Assembly (NCBI RefSeq): GCF_011761565.1
Contig: NZ_JAASRM010000001.1
Location: 3,534,139 to 3,598,138, forward strand
Reading direction: 5' to 3'
DNA from: Rhizomicrobium palustre
GTDB taxonomy: Bacteria; Pseudomonadota; Alphaproteobacteria; Micropepsales; Micropepsaceae
DNA: 64,000 bases
Shown here: positions 42,732 to 50,935 of the stretch, in pieces
Layout: each line of letters opens with the position of its first letter
Numbering within the stretch: position 1 is the first letter of the stretch
Notes under the pieces: generated by a model
The model's database searches: none
What the model was told of the DNA's origin: nothing
Seen by the model: only the letters and a program-made list of their open reading frames with translations
Made by a program: the position numbers and the translations under genes

Positions 42732-44233
42732 TGACACCAACCTTTATCGGGGCCATTCTGATCGCGGTGGCGATCTTTTTGATGTTCCGGGGTTCGGCCA
42801 CCAATATGCTGGCGCTGGTCCTGGTGGCGACCTTGTTTGGCGGCGCGTCGGCTGTTGATCTGCCCGCGCTAGGCGGCTCCTCCATTCCGCCCGCGAATAT
42901 GGCCCTTTTGTTCATGGCATTTTATCTTCTGGCATCGCGCGCGGTGACGGTGAACAATCTGGCGCAAGTCACGCGGCCCAACCTGTTCCTCGCCATATTC
43001 TGCATTTATGGCGCGATCGGCGCTTTCCTTCTGCCACGGATATTCGCAGGCATGATCGGCGTGGTGCCGATGAATGTGGCAGATGCTGCTTTTCTCAATA
43101 TCTATCATTTGGTGCCGCTGGGACCGTCTTCGCAAAACATCACGACGGCTGTCTATCTTCTCGGCACTTTGTTCGCGGGCTTGGCAACCGCACTGATCGT
43201 GAATATCGAGCGGTCTGAGACGCGCGTGGTGCAAGTTTTCATCGCGCTATGTTGGGCGCATGTTTTCTTCGGAGTGCTCAATCTGGCGCTGTCTACGGTC
43301 GGTCATTCCGATTGGCTGATGTTCTTGCGCAATGGCCACTATGCCCAGGTCGATCAGGAGCTCGCGGGCGGTATTCAGCGCGTCAATGGCATATTCCCCG
43401 AGCCATCCATGTATGCCGCCTATGGCTTTGGAATTCTGGTGGTGATGGTGGAGCTGTGGTTGCGGGATGTGCGCGCGCGAGCCACCGGTGCGGCGGCGCT
43501 CGGCATGGTGGCGGTTCTGATGCTGACGACATCTTCCACCGCTTACGTTTCCTGCGGTATTTACGCGCTGGTGCTCGGCTTCCGTTTTCTCCTCACGCCT
43601 GCGCGCGTGTCCTTGCGTAAACTCGCGGTGCTTGGCTGCGTCTTGTTTCTGGTATTGACGGCGGGACTCGCGGTCGCGGTTTTCCATCCCCAGCTCGGCG
43701 ACAAGCTGGTGCAGGTGGTGGAGAGCATGACGGTACATAAATCCCAGAGCTTTTCGGGGCGTCAGCGGCTGTTCTGGGCGCAGCTTGGTATTTTGGCGTT
43801 TAAGACGAGTTATGGGCTCGGCTTTGGCCCGGGGAGTTTTCGCTCCTCCAGTCTGTTCACCGCTATCGCGGGCTCGCTCGGCGTGATCGGCATCGTGACA
43901 TTTTTTGGCCAAGTCTTCGCGCTGTTGCGCCCCTTTGATAAGCGCGCGCATGATCTGTCTCGTCATGATGGGCAGGAGATCAATATCGCGGCGGGATGGG
44001 CGGCAGTGCTCAGCCTGATTCCGGCGGCTATTTCTGCGCCGGGGCCTGATCCCGGAGTCATGTTCGGCCTTTTAGGGGGGCTCGCATTGGCCCGGCGCAT
44101 TCCAGCGATGCTGCCGCAGCGTCGACACCGGTTATATGTGCATGAAACCGGTGTCAAACCGGCTATGACGCAGTTGTCACAAAAGGACGTAGGCGGAAAA
44201 TCAGTACCGGTTCTATATGGTTCTAGGTACTAG
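42731..44233 (+). CDS. O-antigen ligase/Wzy-like polymerase
   Basis: A 500-residue membrane protein with about 11-12 hydrophobic segments and a periplasmic loop in the second half (FHPQLGDKLVQVVESMTVHKSQSFSGRQRLFWAQLGILAF). It has a late GLGFGPGSFRSSSLFTAIAGSLGVIG region, which fits the Wzy/WaaL C-terminal half (R-x-R-x-x-W-x-x-x-L type, here SGRQRLFWAQLGI, followed by GLGFGPG). It would join lipid-linked repeat units in the periplasm. It begins one base inside the previous stop (TAATG) and ends the EPS locus. WaaL-type ligation is the alternative. The Wzx-Wzc context favours polymerase. Confidence 0.78.
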   Translation: MTPTFIGAILIAVAIFLMFRGSATNMLALVLVATLFGGASAVDLPALGGSSIPPANMALLFMAFYLLASRAVTVNNLAQVTRPNLFLAIFCIYGAIGAFLLPRIFAGMIGVVPMNVADAAFLNIYHLVPLGPSSQNITTAVYLLGTLFAGLATALIVNIERSETRVVQVFIALCWAHVFFGVLNLALSTVGHSDWLMFLRNGHYAQVDQELAGGIQRVNGIFPEPSMYAAYGFGILVVMVELWLRDVRARATGAAALGMVAVLMLTTSSTAYVSCGIYALVLGFRFLLTPARVSLRKLAVLGCVLFLVLTAGLAVAVFHPQLGDKLVQVVESMTVHKSQSFSGRQRLFWAQLGILAFKTSYGLGFGPGSFRSSSLFTAIAGSLGVIGIVTFFGQVFALLRPFDKRAHDLSRHDGQEINIAAGWAAVLSLIPAAISAPGPDPGVMFGLLGGLALARRIPAMLPQRRHRLYVHETGVKPAMTQLSQKDVGGKSVPVLYGSRY

Positions 44234-44297
44234 TCCGTTCTAGGCGAAAAGGATCTGTTAAGACTTACTTACCGCTGGAATTGAAGGTGTTTCGCCC

Positions 44298-46223
44298 TTG
44301 TCCCTCCGGCCCAAGAGAAAAGCAAAACATCCCTCCAGCTACAGCTTTGGCAGCGACAGATTCGGCGCGTCTTTCGGCTCGGCTTATGAAGAGCAGACGA
44401 TTCTCCTGCGCTCGATTTTCGAATTGTCGAATGATGCGATCTACACCAAGTCGCTGGATGGCATTATCACAAGCTGGAATGGTGCCGCGGAGGCGATGTT
44501 CGGCTATTCCGCTGACGAGGTGATCGGGCTGCCGATGTCGATTCTGGTTCCGGCGGAATGCCGCGAAGAGGAGACGGCGGTACGCGAGGCGATTGCTCGG
44601 GGCGAGGTGTTGCGCCATTACGAGGCCGTGCGGCTGCGCAAGGATGGCAGCCGCTTTATCGCGTCCATTTCCGGTTCGCCCATCCTGGATCTCAATGGAA
44701 ATATTGTCGGGATTTCGAAGATCCTGCGGGACATCAGCGAGGCCAAGGCGGCGGAATCTGCGCTGAAACTGCATGCCGATGTTTTCAAGCTCTCATTCGA
44801 TGCCATCATCCTGTGGCGCCTGGATTCGACCATCGAGGCATGGAATTCCGGTGCCGAGATGCTTTATGGCTTTTCGGAAGCTGAAGCTGTGGGCCGGGTC
44901 ACTCATGATCTTCTGCAAACCATTCATCCCATTCCCTGGCTGAAGATCCGCGCTGCGCTGTTGGAGAAAGGCTTCTGGCAGGGCGAGCTGCGTCACCGCA
45001 CGCGTGATGGCAGAGAGGTGATTGTCTCCGCCCGCAAGCAGTTGATGCGTGGCGTAGACGGCATTGCGCGCGTGATCGAAACCAATCGCGATGTCACGGA
45101 GCAAAAGTGCTCAGAAGAAGCCTTACGCCGCTCGGAAGAGCGCTATCGCTTGTTGCATGACAGCATGCGCGACGCCTTTGTGCAGACCTCGCTTGATGGA
45201 AAAATTCTGGACCTCAACGAGACCTATTGCCAGATGCTGGGCTACAGCGCGGAGGAGCTGCGCGCGAAAACCTACCAGGATCTGACGCCGGAGCGCTGGC
45301 ATGCTGTCGATGAATCACAGGTCACCGGCGCGGTACTGACACGCGGTTACTCCGACGTCTATGAAAAGGAATACCGCCGCAAGGATGGCAGCATCATTCC
45401 GGTTGAGTTGCGGGTAAATGTGGCTACGGATGTGCATGGTAATCCCGAGTCGCTCTGGGCGATCGTTCGGGACCTTTCGGAAAAGAGGCACTTTTCGAGA
45501 AACATCGACCGCATGCGGACCGAGCTTGCGCATGTTGGCCGCCTCAGTGAGCTTGGCCAGGTGTCGGCGGGTATAGCCCATGAGCTCAATCAGCCGCTCG
45601 CCGCGATGATGAATTATTCCAGCCTCGCCAAGCGCCTCATTTCCTCCGGCGGGAAGAAGGAGCTGGTGCGGGCGCAGTCGGCGATTTCCAAGGCAGTGGG
45701 GCAGGCGCAGCGTGCGAGCGAGATCATCCGGCGAATGCGCGGCTTCATCGAGCATCGCGAAACCAAGCGCAAAGACGAGAGCGTCAACGCGATTGTAGAA
45801 GAGGCCTTGGCGCTGGGCCTGATTGGCACCCATGGCGAAGGCATCGCGCCGATATTGGAACTGGCGCCGGATTTGCCATCTGTATTTGTCGATCGCCTGC
45901 AAGTGCAGCAGGTGCTGGTCAATCTGTTGCGCAACGCGGTGGAAGCCATGGGCGAGTCACCGCGGCGCGAGCTTGTTCTTTCCACCGGCCGCAACAGCCA
46001 TGGTGAGGTGGAAGTTGCAGTGCGCGATAGCGGCCACGGCATTCCGCAAGAAACCTTACGCAAACTCTTCATGCCCTTCTTCACCACCAAGCCGGGTGGC
46101 ATGGGCATCGGCTTGTTGATCAGCCAATCCATTGTGGAAGCCCATGGCGGACAGATCACGGTGGAGAGCGAGGAGGGCAAAGGCTCGGTCTTCCGCTTCA
46201 CCTTGCCAGCCGGAACAGCATAA
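44298..46223 (+). CDS. Triple-PAS sensor histidine kinase, FixL-like
   Basis: A 641-residue soluble kinase from a TTG start; no in-frame ATG occurs early enough to retain the first PAS domain. Three PAS domains span about 35-145, 155-265 and 275-390 (ITSWNGAAEAMFGYSADEVIG, IEAWNSGAEMLYGFSEAEAVG and ILDLNETYCQMLGYSAEELRA), each followed by a PAC-type strand. HisKA has the phospho-acceptor His in SAGIAHELNQPLAAMMNYS near residue 428. HATPase follows, with NLLRNAVEAM, VRDSGHGIP and GGMGIGLLISQSIVEAHGG. The domain order resembles FixL-class kinases, but no response regulator is adjacent and the PAS ligand is unknown. It sits 64 bases after the polymerase gene. Confidence 0.88.
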   Translation: MSLRPKRKAKHPSSYSFGSDRFGASFGSAYEEQTILLRSIFELSNDAIYTKSLDGIITSWNGAAEAMFGYSADEVIGLPMSILVPAECREEETAVREAIARGEVLRHYEAVRLRKDGSRFIASISGSPILDLNGNIVGISKILRDISEAKAAESALKLHADVFKLSFDAIILWRLDSTIEAWNSGAEMLYGFSEAEAVGRVTHDLLQTIHPIPWLKIRAALLEKGFWQGELRHRTRDGREVIVSARKQLMRGVDGIARVIETNRDVTEQKCSEEALRRSEERYRLLHDSMRDAFVQTSLDGKILDLNETYCQMLGYSAEELRAKTYQDLTPERWHAVDESQVTGAVLTRGYSDVYEKEYRRKDGSIIPVELRVNVATDVHGNPESLWAIVRDLSEKRHFSRNIDRMRTELAHVGRLSELGQVSAGIAHELNQPLAAMMNYSSLAKRLISSGGKKELVRAQSAISKAVGQAQRASEIIRRMRGFIEHRETKRKDESVNAIVEEALALGLIGTHGEGIAPILELAPDLPSVFVDRLQVQQVLVNLLRNAVEAMGESPRRELVLSTGRNSHGEVEVAVRDSGHGIPQETLRKLFMPFFTTKPGGMGIGLLISQSIVEAHGGQITVESEEGKGSVFRFTLPAGTA

Positions 46224-46263
46224 GCAACGGAAACATGCCCCGCGCAAAAAATTCAGCGACGCG

Positions 46264-46288
46264 GGAACGGCATAGGCTTAGCACCGTT
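46264..46288 (+). promoter_or_regulatory. EcfG-type (general stress) promoter candidate
   Basis: GGAAC (46264-46268), 17-base spacer, CC-GTT (GTT at 46286-46288). This matches the alphaproteobacterial EcfG consensus of GGAAC with about 17 bases to GTT. It points to the DUF2934 gene 160 bases downstream, with the hairpin at 46338-46379 in its leader. Confidence 0.6.
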
Positions 46289-46337
46289 CTTTCCCTGTAA
46301 GATGGGACGATCGAAAGAGAAGACCGCTTACAAAGAG

Positions 46338-46379
46338 ACGGCAAGGTTCTGATCCCTGAAAAAGATCGAACCTTGCCGT
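46338..46379 (+). other. Strong hairpin in leader between histidine kinase and DUF2934 gene
   Basis: ACGGCAAGGTTC (46338-46349) pairs perfectly with GAACCTTGCCGT (46368-46379) around an 18-base loop. There is no long T run after it. It may end the kinase transcript, form a 5' leader structure, or belong to a short stress-induced RNA starting at the promoter just upstream. Confidence 0.55.
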
Positions 46380-46450
46380 TTCATTATGCGCTGAACGGGG
46401 TGGCGGCTTCGCGCGTTGTGGCTGCTGAAGCCAACAGAGCAGGGAACGCC

Positions 46451-46840
46451 ATGGACCGTGACGAGCATATTCGCAACCGCGCCCACAGCATTTGGGAATC
46501 CGAAGGCCGCCCCCATGGCCGCGATGTCGAACATTGGCAGCGGGCGAGCCGCGAACTCGATGGCCATAAAGGTGATGGCCTCGGCTCAGAGCAGTCACCG
46601 GGAGAGGTTTCGCCAAGCGGCACGCTGACCGGCAGCCATCCGCCTGCGGCCACGCCGACGGGGCGCGATCCCAAAGGCACCACGCCACCGGATGCTGATG
46701 CTGGCGCGCTGGCAGGCGATCCTGTGTCTGGCCTTAGTGATATTCCCGACCGGATGGCGGTGGATGATCTGAAAATCGATGGTCCTGGTCCCAGCGACAA
46801 CCAGCCCGCCACGGGGCGGAGCAAGCTGGTGGGGAGCTGA
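46451..46840 (+). CDS. DUF2934 domain-containing protein
   Basis: A 129-residue cytoplasmic protein. ATG 46451 follows AGGGAA. The reading frame is open further upstream from 46373, but the DUF2934 motif starts exactly here: DEHIRNRAHSIWESEGRPHGRD, then EHWQRASREL. The rest is low-complexity, Gly/Pro/Asp-rich and probably disordered (GTLTGSHPPAATPTG, GTTPPDADAGALAG). Function is unknown. These small proteins are common in alphaproteobacteria, and the EcfG-like promoter suggests induction in general stress. Confidence 0.82.
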   Translation: MDRDEHIRNRAHSIWESEGRPHGRDVEHWQRASRELDGHKGDGLGSEQSPGEVSPSGTLTGSHPPAATPTGRDPKGTTPPDADAGALAGDPVSGLSDIPDRMAVDDLKIDGPGPSDNQPATGRSKLVGS

Positions 46841-47385
46841 CAGCTAGCTGCGAACAATTCCCGCATAGCTTGAAATCCTACCCTCCACCTCCCACCTCTT
46901 TTCTGTGGTGCAAGTGGAAGGTGGCAGATTGGATCGGGCGAATATCTTGCCGGATATGATTTTAGAGGCGCTGGCGCGAAAGCGTCCGCGCCCGCTCGCC
47001 ATTGGCAAATTGGGTGCGGGGGTATCCCCCCTCCCTGCGACGCCCCATAACAATTATCTTGCGCGCAAGAATACCTCGCCGCAGCCCGGCCGCCACCCTG
47101 GGGCGCCAAAGCGCAATCGCAACGCCGCCAAGAAAATCTCGCCCTTGGAGGCGAAAATCCTGGCCCATATCGCCCGTTGCAAGGCGGTGATCGCGCGTGT
47201 GGAGGCCGAAATCGCGGCCCAAGCGGGCGCAAACCCCCGCCGCCACGTCTTCGTTTATGAGGTTTATGAGGGGGGCAAGCTGGTCCGCCACCGCGAAAGG
47301 ATCATCGATCTGCCGCCTCGCGCCAAGCCGCCGGAATCGCAAACTCCCGCGTGCCATTCACGGCAGGATCGGCTAGACGGTGCCC
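46841..47385. other. Long non-coding region before the ABC-F gene, with hairpin
   Basis: About 545 bases without a gene I would defend. CCACCTCCCAC (46885-46895) can pair with GTGGAAGGTGG (46914-46924) with one mismatch, which may terminate the DUF2934 transcript. A frame open from 46905 encodes RRHVFVYEVYEGGKLVRHRER (around 47241-47303), which looks faintly protein-like, but it runs far into the ABC-F gene in another frame. It could be the relic of a small gene. A repeat shared with 60701 lies at 47047. Confidence 0.45.
47047..47062 (+). repeat. Copy A of a possible dispersed intergenic repeat
   Basis: ATAACAATTATCTTGC matches 60701-60716 at 15 of 16 bases. Both copies are preceded within about 30 bases by a pyrimidine run starting ATCCC. 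Two copies only, so the family is tentative. Confidence 0.35.
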
Positions 47386-49188
47386 ATGCCCGCACCACTT
47401 CTGACTCTCCAAGATGTCCGCCTCACCATCGGCACGAGCCCGCTTCTGGATGGCGCCGAACTTTTCGTCGAACCTGGCGATCGCATTTGCCTTGTCGGCC
47501 GCAATGGCTCGGGCAAATCGACCTTGCTCAAGATCGCCGCTGGCATGCTGGAGCCAGATGCGGGCCGCCGCTTCGCCCAGCCGGGCGCGACCATCCGTTA
47601 TCTGCCGCAAGAGCCGGACCTCTCGGGCTATCCCGATGCCTTCCATTATGTGGCGGCGGGTCTGTCGCCGGGCGATGGCGAGGCGCGGGCGCATTATCTT
47701 TTGGGCAAGCTGGGCCTGACCGGCGAGGAAGACGTCACCACGCTGTCGGGCGGGCAGGCGCGCCGTGCGGCCTTGGCGCGGGTATTGGCGCCGCGCCCCG
47801 ATATTCTCCTGCTCGACGAGCCGACCAACCATCTCGATCTTCCCGCCATCGAATGGCTGCAGGAGGAACTTGAATCCATGCCGGGCGCGCTGGTCCTCAT
47901 CAGCCATGACCGGCGCTTCCTCACCGATTTGTCGCGCGCCACTATCTGGCTCGATCGCGGCAAGACGCGGCGCACCGATCGCGGCTTTGGCATTTTTGAG
48001 TCCTGGCGCGATCAGCTTTTGGAAGAAGAAGAACGCGACCGCCAGAAGCTGAACCGCAAGATCGCGGCGGAGGAACATTGGGTCCGCTATGGCGTCACCG
48101 CGCGGCGCAAGCGCAATGTCCGCCGCATGGCGGGTCTCGCCGAACTGCGCCAGCAGAAGCGTGAAGCCCGCCGCCAATTGGGTCAGGTGAATTTCCAGGT
48201 CTCGGAAGCCGCCAATGCGGGCACGCGGGTGATCGAAGCCAACAACATCAGCAAAGCCTACGGCGACAAGCAGGTGGTGAAGGATTTCTCCACCCGCATC
48301 CTGCGTGGCGACCGCATCGGCCTCATCGGCGCCAATGGCGCGGGCAAGACGACGCTGCTCAATTTGCTCACCGGGCGGCTGAAGCCGGATAGCGGCTTTG
48401 TGCAGCTCGGCACCAATCTGGTGCTGGTGAATTTGGATCAGACCCGCACATTGTTGGATTCGACGGCCAGCCTGAAAGAAGTGCTCACCGATGGGCGCGG
48501 CGATCGCGTGGAAGTGGGCGGCGAATGGCGCCACGTCACAAGCTATATGAAGGATTTTCTCTTCACCCCGGAACAAGCGGGTACGTCCGTCAATGTGCTG
48601 TCTGGTGGCGAGCGGGCGCGGCTTTTGCTGGCCAAGGTTCTTGCGAAACCCGGCAATCTTCTGGTGCTGGACGAACCGACCAACGATCTGGATCTGGAAA
48701 CCCTCGACCTTCTGGAAGAGATGATCGACGATTATCCGGGTACGGTGCTTCTCGTCAGCCATGATCGCGACTTTTTGGATCGCACCGTAACTGCGGTGCT
48801 GTTTGCGGAAGGCAATGGCAGCTTCACCGAATATGCGGGCGGCTATAGCGATATGATGGCCCAGCGCGGCGGCGGTGTCGAAGCCACGCGTCTGGAAAAA
48901 GCCGAGAAGAAAGAAAAAGCCGTCCCGCGTGTGAAAGCAGATGCCCCCAAGCGCAAACTCTCTTTCAATGAGAAGCATGCCTTGGAAAAGCTGCCGGGCG
49001 AGATCGATAAGCTGACGGCGCAAATCGACAAGCTGCAATCCCAGCTCAACGATCCCAAGGCCTATCAGGATTCCAAGAAATTCGCAGAACTCACGGCTGC
49101 CCTGGGGAAGGCAGAGGCTGAGCGCTCCGCTGCTGAGGATCGCTGGCTGGAACTCGAGGCCTTGCGCGAGGAGCTTGAAGGTAAATAG
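47386..49188 (+). CDS. ABC-F family ATPase, Uup-type
   Basis: A ~600-residue soluble protein with two ABC domains and no membrane helices. The first has Walker A GRNGSGKST, LSGGQARRAALARVL and LLLDEPTNHLD. The second has GANGAGKTTLL, LSGGERARLLLAKVL and LVLDEPTNDLDLETL. Between them lies the ABC-F linker, rich in Arg and Lys (AEEHWVRYGVTARRKRNVRR). The C-terminal segment from about 510 is a coiled coil (LPGEIDKLTAQIDKLQSQL), as in Uup. These proteins act on the ribosome or nucleic acid rather than in transport. ATG 47386 is favoured over a GTG two codons upstream. Confidence 0.92.
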   Translation: MPAPLLTLQDVRLTIGTSPLLDGAELFVEPGDRICLVGRNGSGKSTLLKIAAGMLEPDAGRRFAQPGATIRYLPQEPDLSGYPDAFHYVAAGLSPGDGEARAHYLLGKLGLTGEEDVTTLSGGQARRAALARVLAPRPDILLLDEPTNHLDLPAIEWLQEELESMPGALVLISHDRRFLTDLSRATIWLDRGKTRRTDRGFGIFESWRDQLLEEEERDRQKLNRKIAAEEHWVRYGVTARRKRNVRRMAGLAELRQQKREARRQLGQVNFQVSEAANAGTRVIEANNISKAYGDKQVVKDFSTRILRGDRIGLIGANGAGKTTLLNLLTGRLKPDSGFVQLGTNLVLVNLDQTRTLLDSTASLKEVLTDGRGDRVEVGGEWRHVTSYMKDFLFTPEQAGTSVNVLSGGERARLLLAKVLAKPGNLLVLDEPTNDLDLETLDLLEEMIDDYPGTVLLVSHDRDFLDRTVTAVLFAEGNGSFTEYAGGYSDMMAQRGGGVEATRLEKAEKKEKAVPRVKADAPKRKLSFNEKHALEKLPGEIDKLTAQIDKLQSQLNDPKAYQDSKKFAELTAALGKAEAERSAAEDRWLELEALREELEGK

Positions 49189-49213
49189 GGAACCGCCGCT
49201 CTAGTGCGGGGTT
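49189..49213 (+). promoter_or_regulatory. EcfG-type (general stress) promoter before hemerythrin gene
   Basis: GGAAC (49189-49193), 17-base spacer, GTT (49211-49213), the optimum arrangement. It begins right at the ABC-F stop. GGAACCGCCGCTCT is identical to the sequence at 15949. Confidence 0.62.
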
Positions 49214-49243
49214 TAGAAGGGAGTGTCTTTAACGGGAGAAACC

Positions 49244-49762
49244 ATGCATATCGTTGATGCGGCGAAGAACAAGGCCAAGAAAGTTATGGCGGATGTCGAA
49301 GAAAACATCGCCGAAACCGATATCTTGCACACCCTGAAGACCGAACACCGCGAAGTTGCGGCGCTCCTCAAGGAAATGGTCGAGGCGGAGAACGGCGCCA
49401 GCCGGAAGAAGCTGCTCGGCCAGATCAAGGCTGCGCTGATCCCTCATCTGCGGGCGGAAGAAAAAGTGGTCTATCAGCCGCTCATCGTCGACCGCGATAA
49501 GGGTCTGCGGACTGATGGATTCGAAGGCGAAGCCGAGCATCGCTTGGCCGACCGCCTTATGGACGAGTTGTCGGCGATTGAAAACGCTGCCTCGCCGGAA
49601 TTTGCCGGAACGGCGAAGGTCTTGATGGAAATGATCGAGCACCACGTCAAAGAGGAAGAAGACGACATCTTCGATGACGTGAAGGAGAAGTTCTCCAAAG
49701 CCGAGCGCTTCGAGATGAACGAGGCCTTCCTGGCGGAGAAGACGAAAGTCAGCATCTCCTGA
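49244..49762 (+). CDS. Hemerythrin-domain protein
   Basis: A ~172-residue cytoplasmic protein. ATG 49244 follows GGGAGA; a GTG at 49223 is in frame but lies within the leader. The hemerythrin HHE pattern is visible: HTLKTEHREVAALLKEM, then IPHLRAEEKVVYQPLI, EAEHRLADRLMDELSAI and MIEHHVKEEEDDIFDDV, providing the His and Glu ligands of a diiron site. It may bind oxygen or NO, or protect against oxidative stress. The preceding EcfG-like promoter supports a stress role. The end is four bases from the convergent efflux gene. Confidence 0.88.
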   Translation: MHIVDAAKNKAKKVMADVEENIAETDILHTLKTEHREVAALLKEMVEAENGASRKKLLGQIKAALIPHLRAEEKVVYQPLIVDRDKGLRTDGFEGEAEHRLADRLMDELSAIENAASPEFAGTAKVLMEMIEHHVKEEEDDIFDDVKEKFSKAERFEMNEAFLAEKTKVSIS

Positions 49763-49766
49763 ATGG

Positions 49767-50441
49767 TCAGGCGGTGTCCTGCTCGCGCCAGGCTTGCCGC
49801 ACGATTTGGGTGGACGTACTCAGAAATAGGCTCGCCATCAGCGCAGCTACTCCGAGATCCGCCCATTTCGTGCCGGTGAGGCTCACAATTGCGGCCGCCG
49901 CCAGCACCGCTATGTTACCCAGCGCATCGTTGCGGGAGCAGAGCCAGACAGAACGAACATTCGCATCCCCATTGCGGAAACGCAGCAACAGCAATGCGGC
50001 CGTGACATTTACCGCGAGAGCCAAGGCACCGACTGCGCCCATGGTCGCCGCTTCGGGGACGCCACTCACAAACGTCCGCCAAACCGCGCTCGCCAATACA
50101 AAGATAGCGAAGCCGCCTAGCACCGCGCCCTTTAAAAGCGCCGCTCGCGCCCTTATCTTCATGCTGTGTCCGATGACGGCGAGGCTGATCGCATAGGTCG
50201 CGGTATCCCCGGCGAAGTCCAATGCATCCGATTGGAGGGAAAGAGAGCCGGAGAGCCGCCCGGCTATGATCTCGATCAGGAACATCGCCGCATTGAGGAC
50301 GAGAACGATCCAGACGGTCCGGCGAAAGGCCACCGAGCCAGTTTCAACATTGGAAGCCACGTCCTCACACCCGCAATGGGGTTGCGGGGTCTCGACTTTC
50401 GGGGATGCGCAGGCGGAATCGCCACAACAGCTATTCGACAT
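49767..50441 (-). CDS. Cation efflux (CDF-superfamily) transporter
   Basis: A 224-residue membrane protein. The Cys/His-rich N-terminus (SNSCCGDSACAS, then PHCGCED) could bind metal. About six membrane segments follow; IEIIAGRLSGSLSLQSDALDFAGDTATYAISL carries the CDF motif with a D-x3-D metal site (DALDFAGD), and SRNDALGNIAVLAAA carries the second (N-D). There is no long C-terminal cytoplasmic domain, so it is shorter than CzcD. It is divergent from a heavy-metal MerR regulator with a shared operator, so it is probably a zinc, cadmium, lead or cobalt exporter. Confidence 0.85.
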   Translation of the reverse strand: MSNSCCGDSACASPKVETPQPHCGCEDVASNVETGSVAFRRTVWIVLVLNAAMFLIEIIAGRLSGSLSLQSDALDFAGDTATYAISLAVIGHSMKIRARAALLKGAVLGGFAIFVLASAVWRTFVSGVPEAATMGAVGALALAVNVTAALLLLRFRNGDANVRSVWLCSRNDALGNIAVLAAAAIVSLTGTKWADLGVAALMASLFLSTSTQIVRQAWREQDTA

Positions 50442-50455
50442 AGCCCTTTTTGCAT

Positions 50456-50472
50456 CCTACAGTGACTGTAGG
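50456..50472 (+). promoter_or_regulatory. MerR-type operator between efflux gene and regulator
   Basis: CCTACAGTGACTGTAGG is a 17-base palindrome around a central base, 14 bases before the efflux start and 11 before the MerR start. It has the form of CadR/PbrR/ZntR operators. Confidence 0.75.
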
Positions 50473-50482
50473 AGCAAGCCCG

Positions 50483-50935
50483 ATGTCAAAAAAAGCCGAA
50501 CCTCGCGATTATGCCATTGGCGATCTATCCCGCGAGACGGGCGTCAAGGTCACCACCATCCGCTATTACGAAAGCATCGGCCTTTTGGCCGAGCCGCCCC
50601 GTAGCGAAGGGGGCAGGCGGATGTATGGTGCCGCGCATCTGCGTCGTCTGAAATTCATCCGCCATGCTCGTGATCTCGGATTCGAGGTCGATGCGATCCG
50701 GGAAATGCTGGCCTTATCGGATGAGCCAGATAAGTCCTGCGCTCGCGTTGACGCCATTACGCGCCAGCATTTACTTGCGGTCGAAGACAAGATTTCTCGG
50801 CTGACGCTGTTGCGGAATGAGCTGTCGCGTATGATGAAAGCCTGCCGCCATGGCCGCGTGTCGGAGTGTCGAATTCTGGACACGCTGGCGGACCATGGCC
50901 GGTGCGAGAGCGGCCATGGCGCCTTGCGGGTGTGA
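50483..50935 (+). CDS. Heavy-metal MerR-family regulator (CadR/ZntR/PbrR-like)
   Basis: A 150-residue regulator from ATG 50483; the frame also reads from 50450 through the operator. The winged helix is YAIGDLSRETGVKVTTIRYYESIGLL, with RMYGAAHLRRLKFIRHARDLGF as the second helix pair. A long dimer helix follows. Metal-sensing Cys residues are C86 (DKSCARV), C121 and C129 (CRHGRVSEC), with a further C141, a pattern of Zn/Cd/Pb sensors rather than Hg or Cu. It should activate the divergent efflux gene through the operator at 50456 when metal is bound. Confidence 0.88.
   Translation: MSKKAEPRDYAIGDLSRETGVKVTTIRYYESIGLLAEPPRSEGGRRMYGAAHLRRLKFIRHARDLGFEVDAIREMLALSDEPDKSCARVDAITRQHLLAVEDKISRLTLLRNELSRMMKACRHGRVSECRILDTLADHGRCESGHGALRV

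Noticed and set aside
46905..47873. 322-residue plus-strand frame overlapping the ABC-F start
   Set aside because: More than half lies in the wrong frame of the ABC-F gene. Only a short upstream part could be real, so it is reported as a weak relic.
47302..49038. 578-residue minus-strand open frame
   Set aside because: It is antisense to the ABC-F gene, with the composition of a shadow frame.
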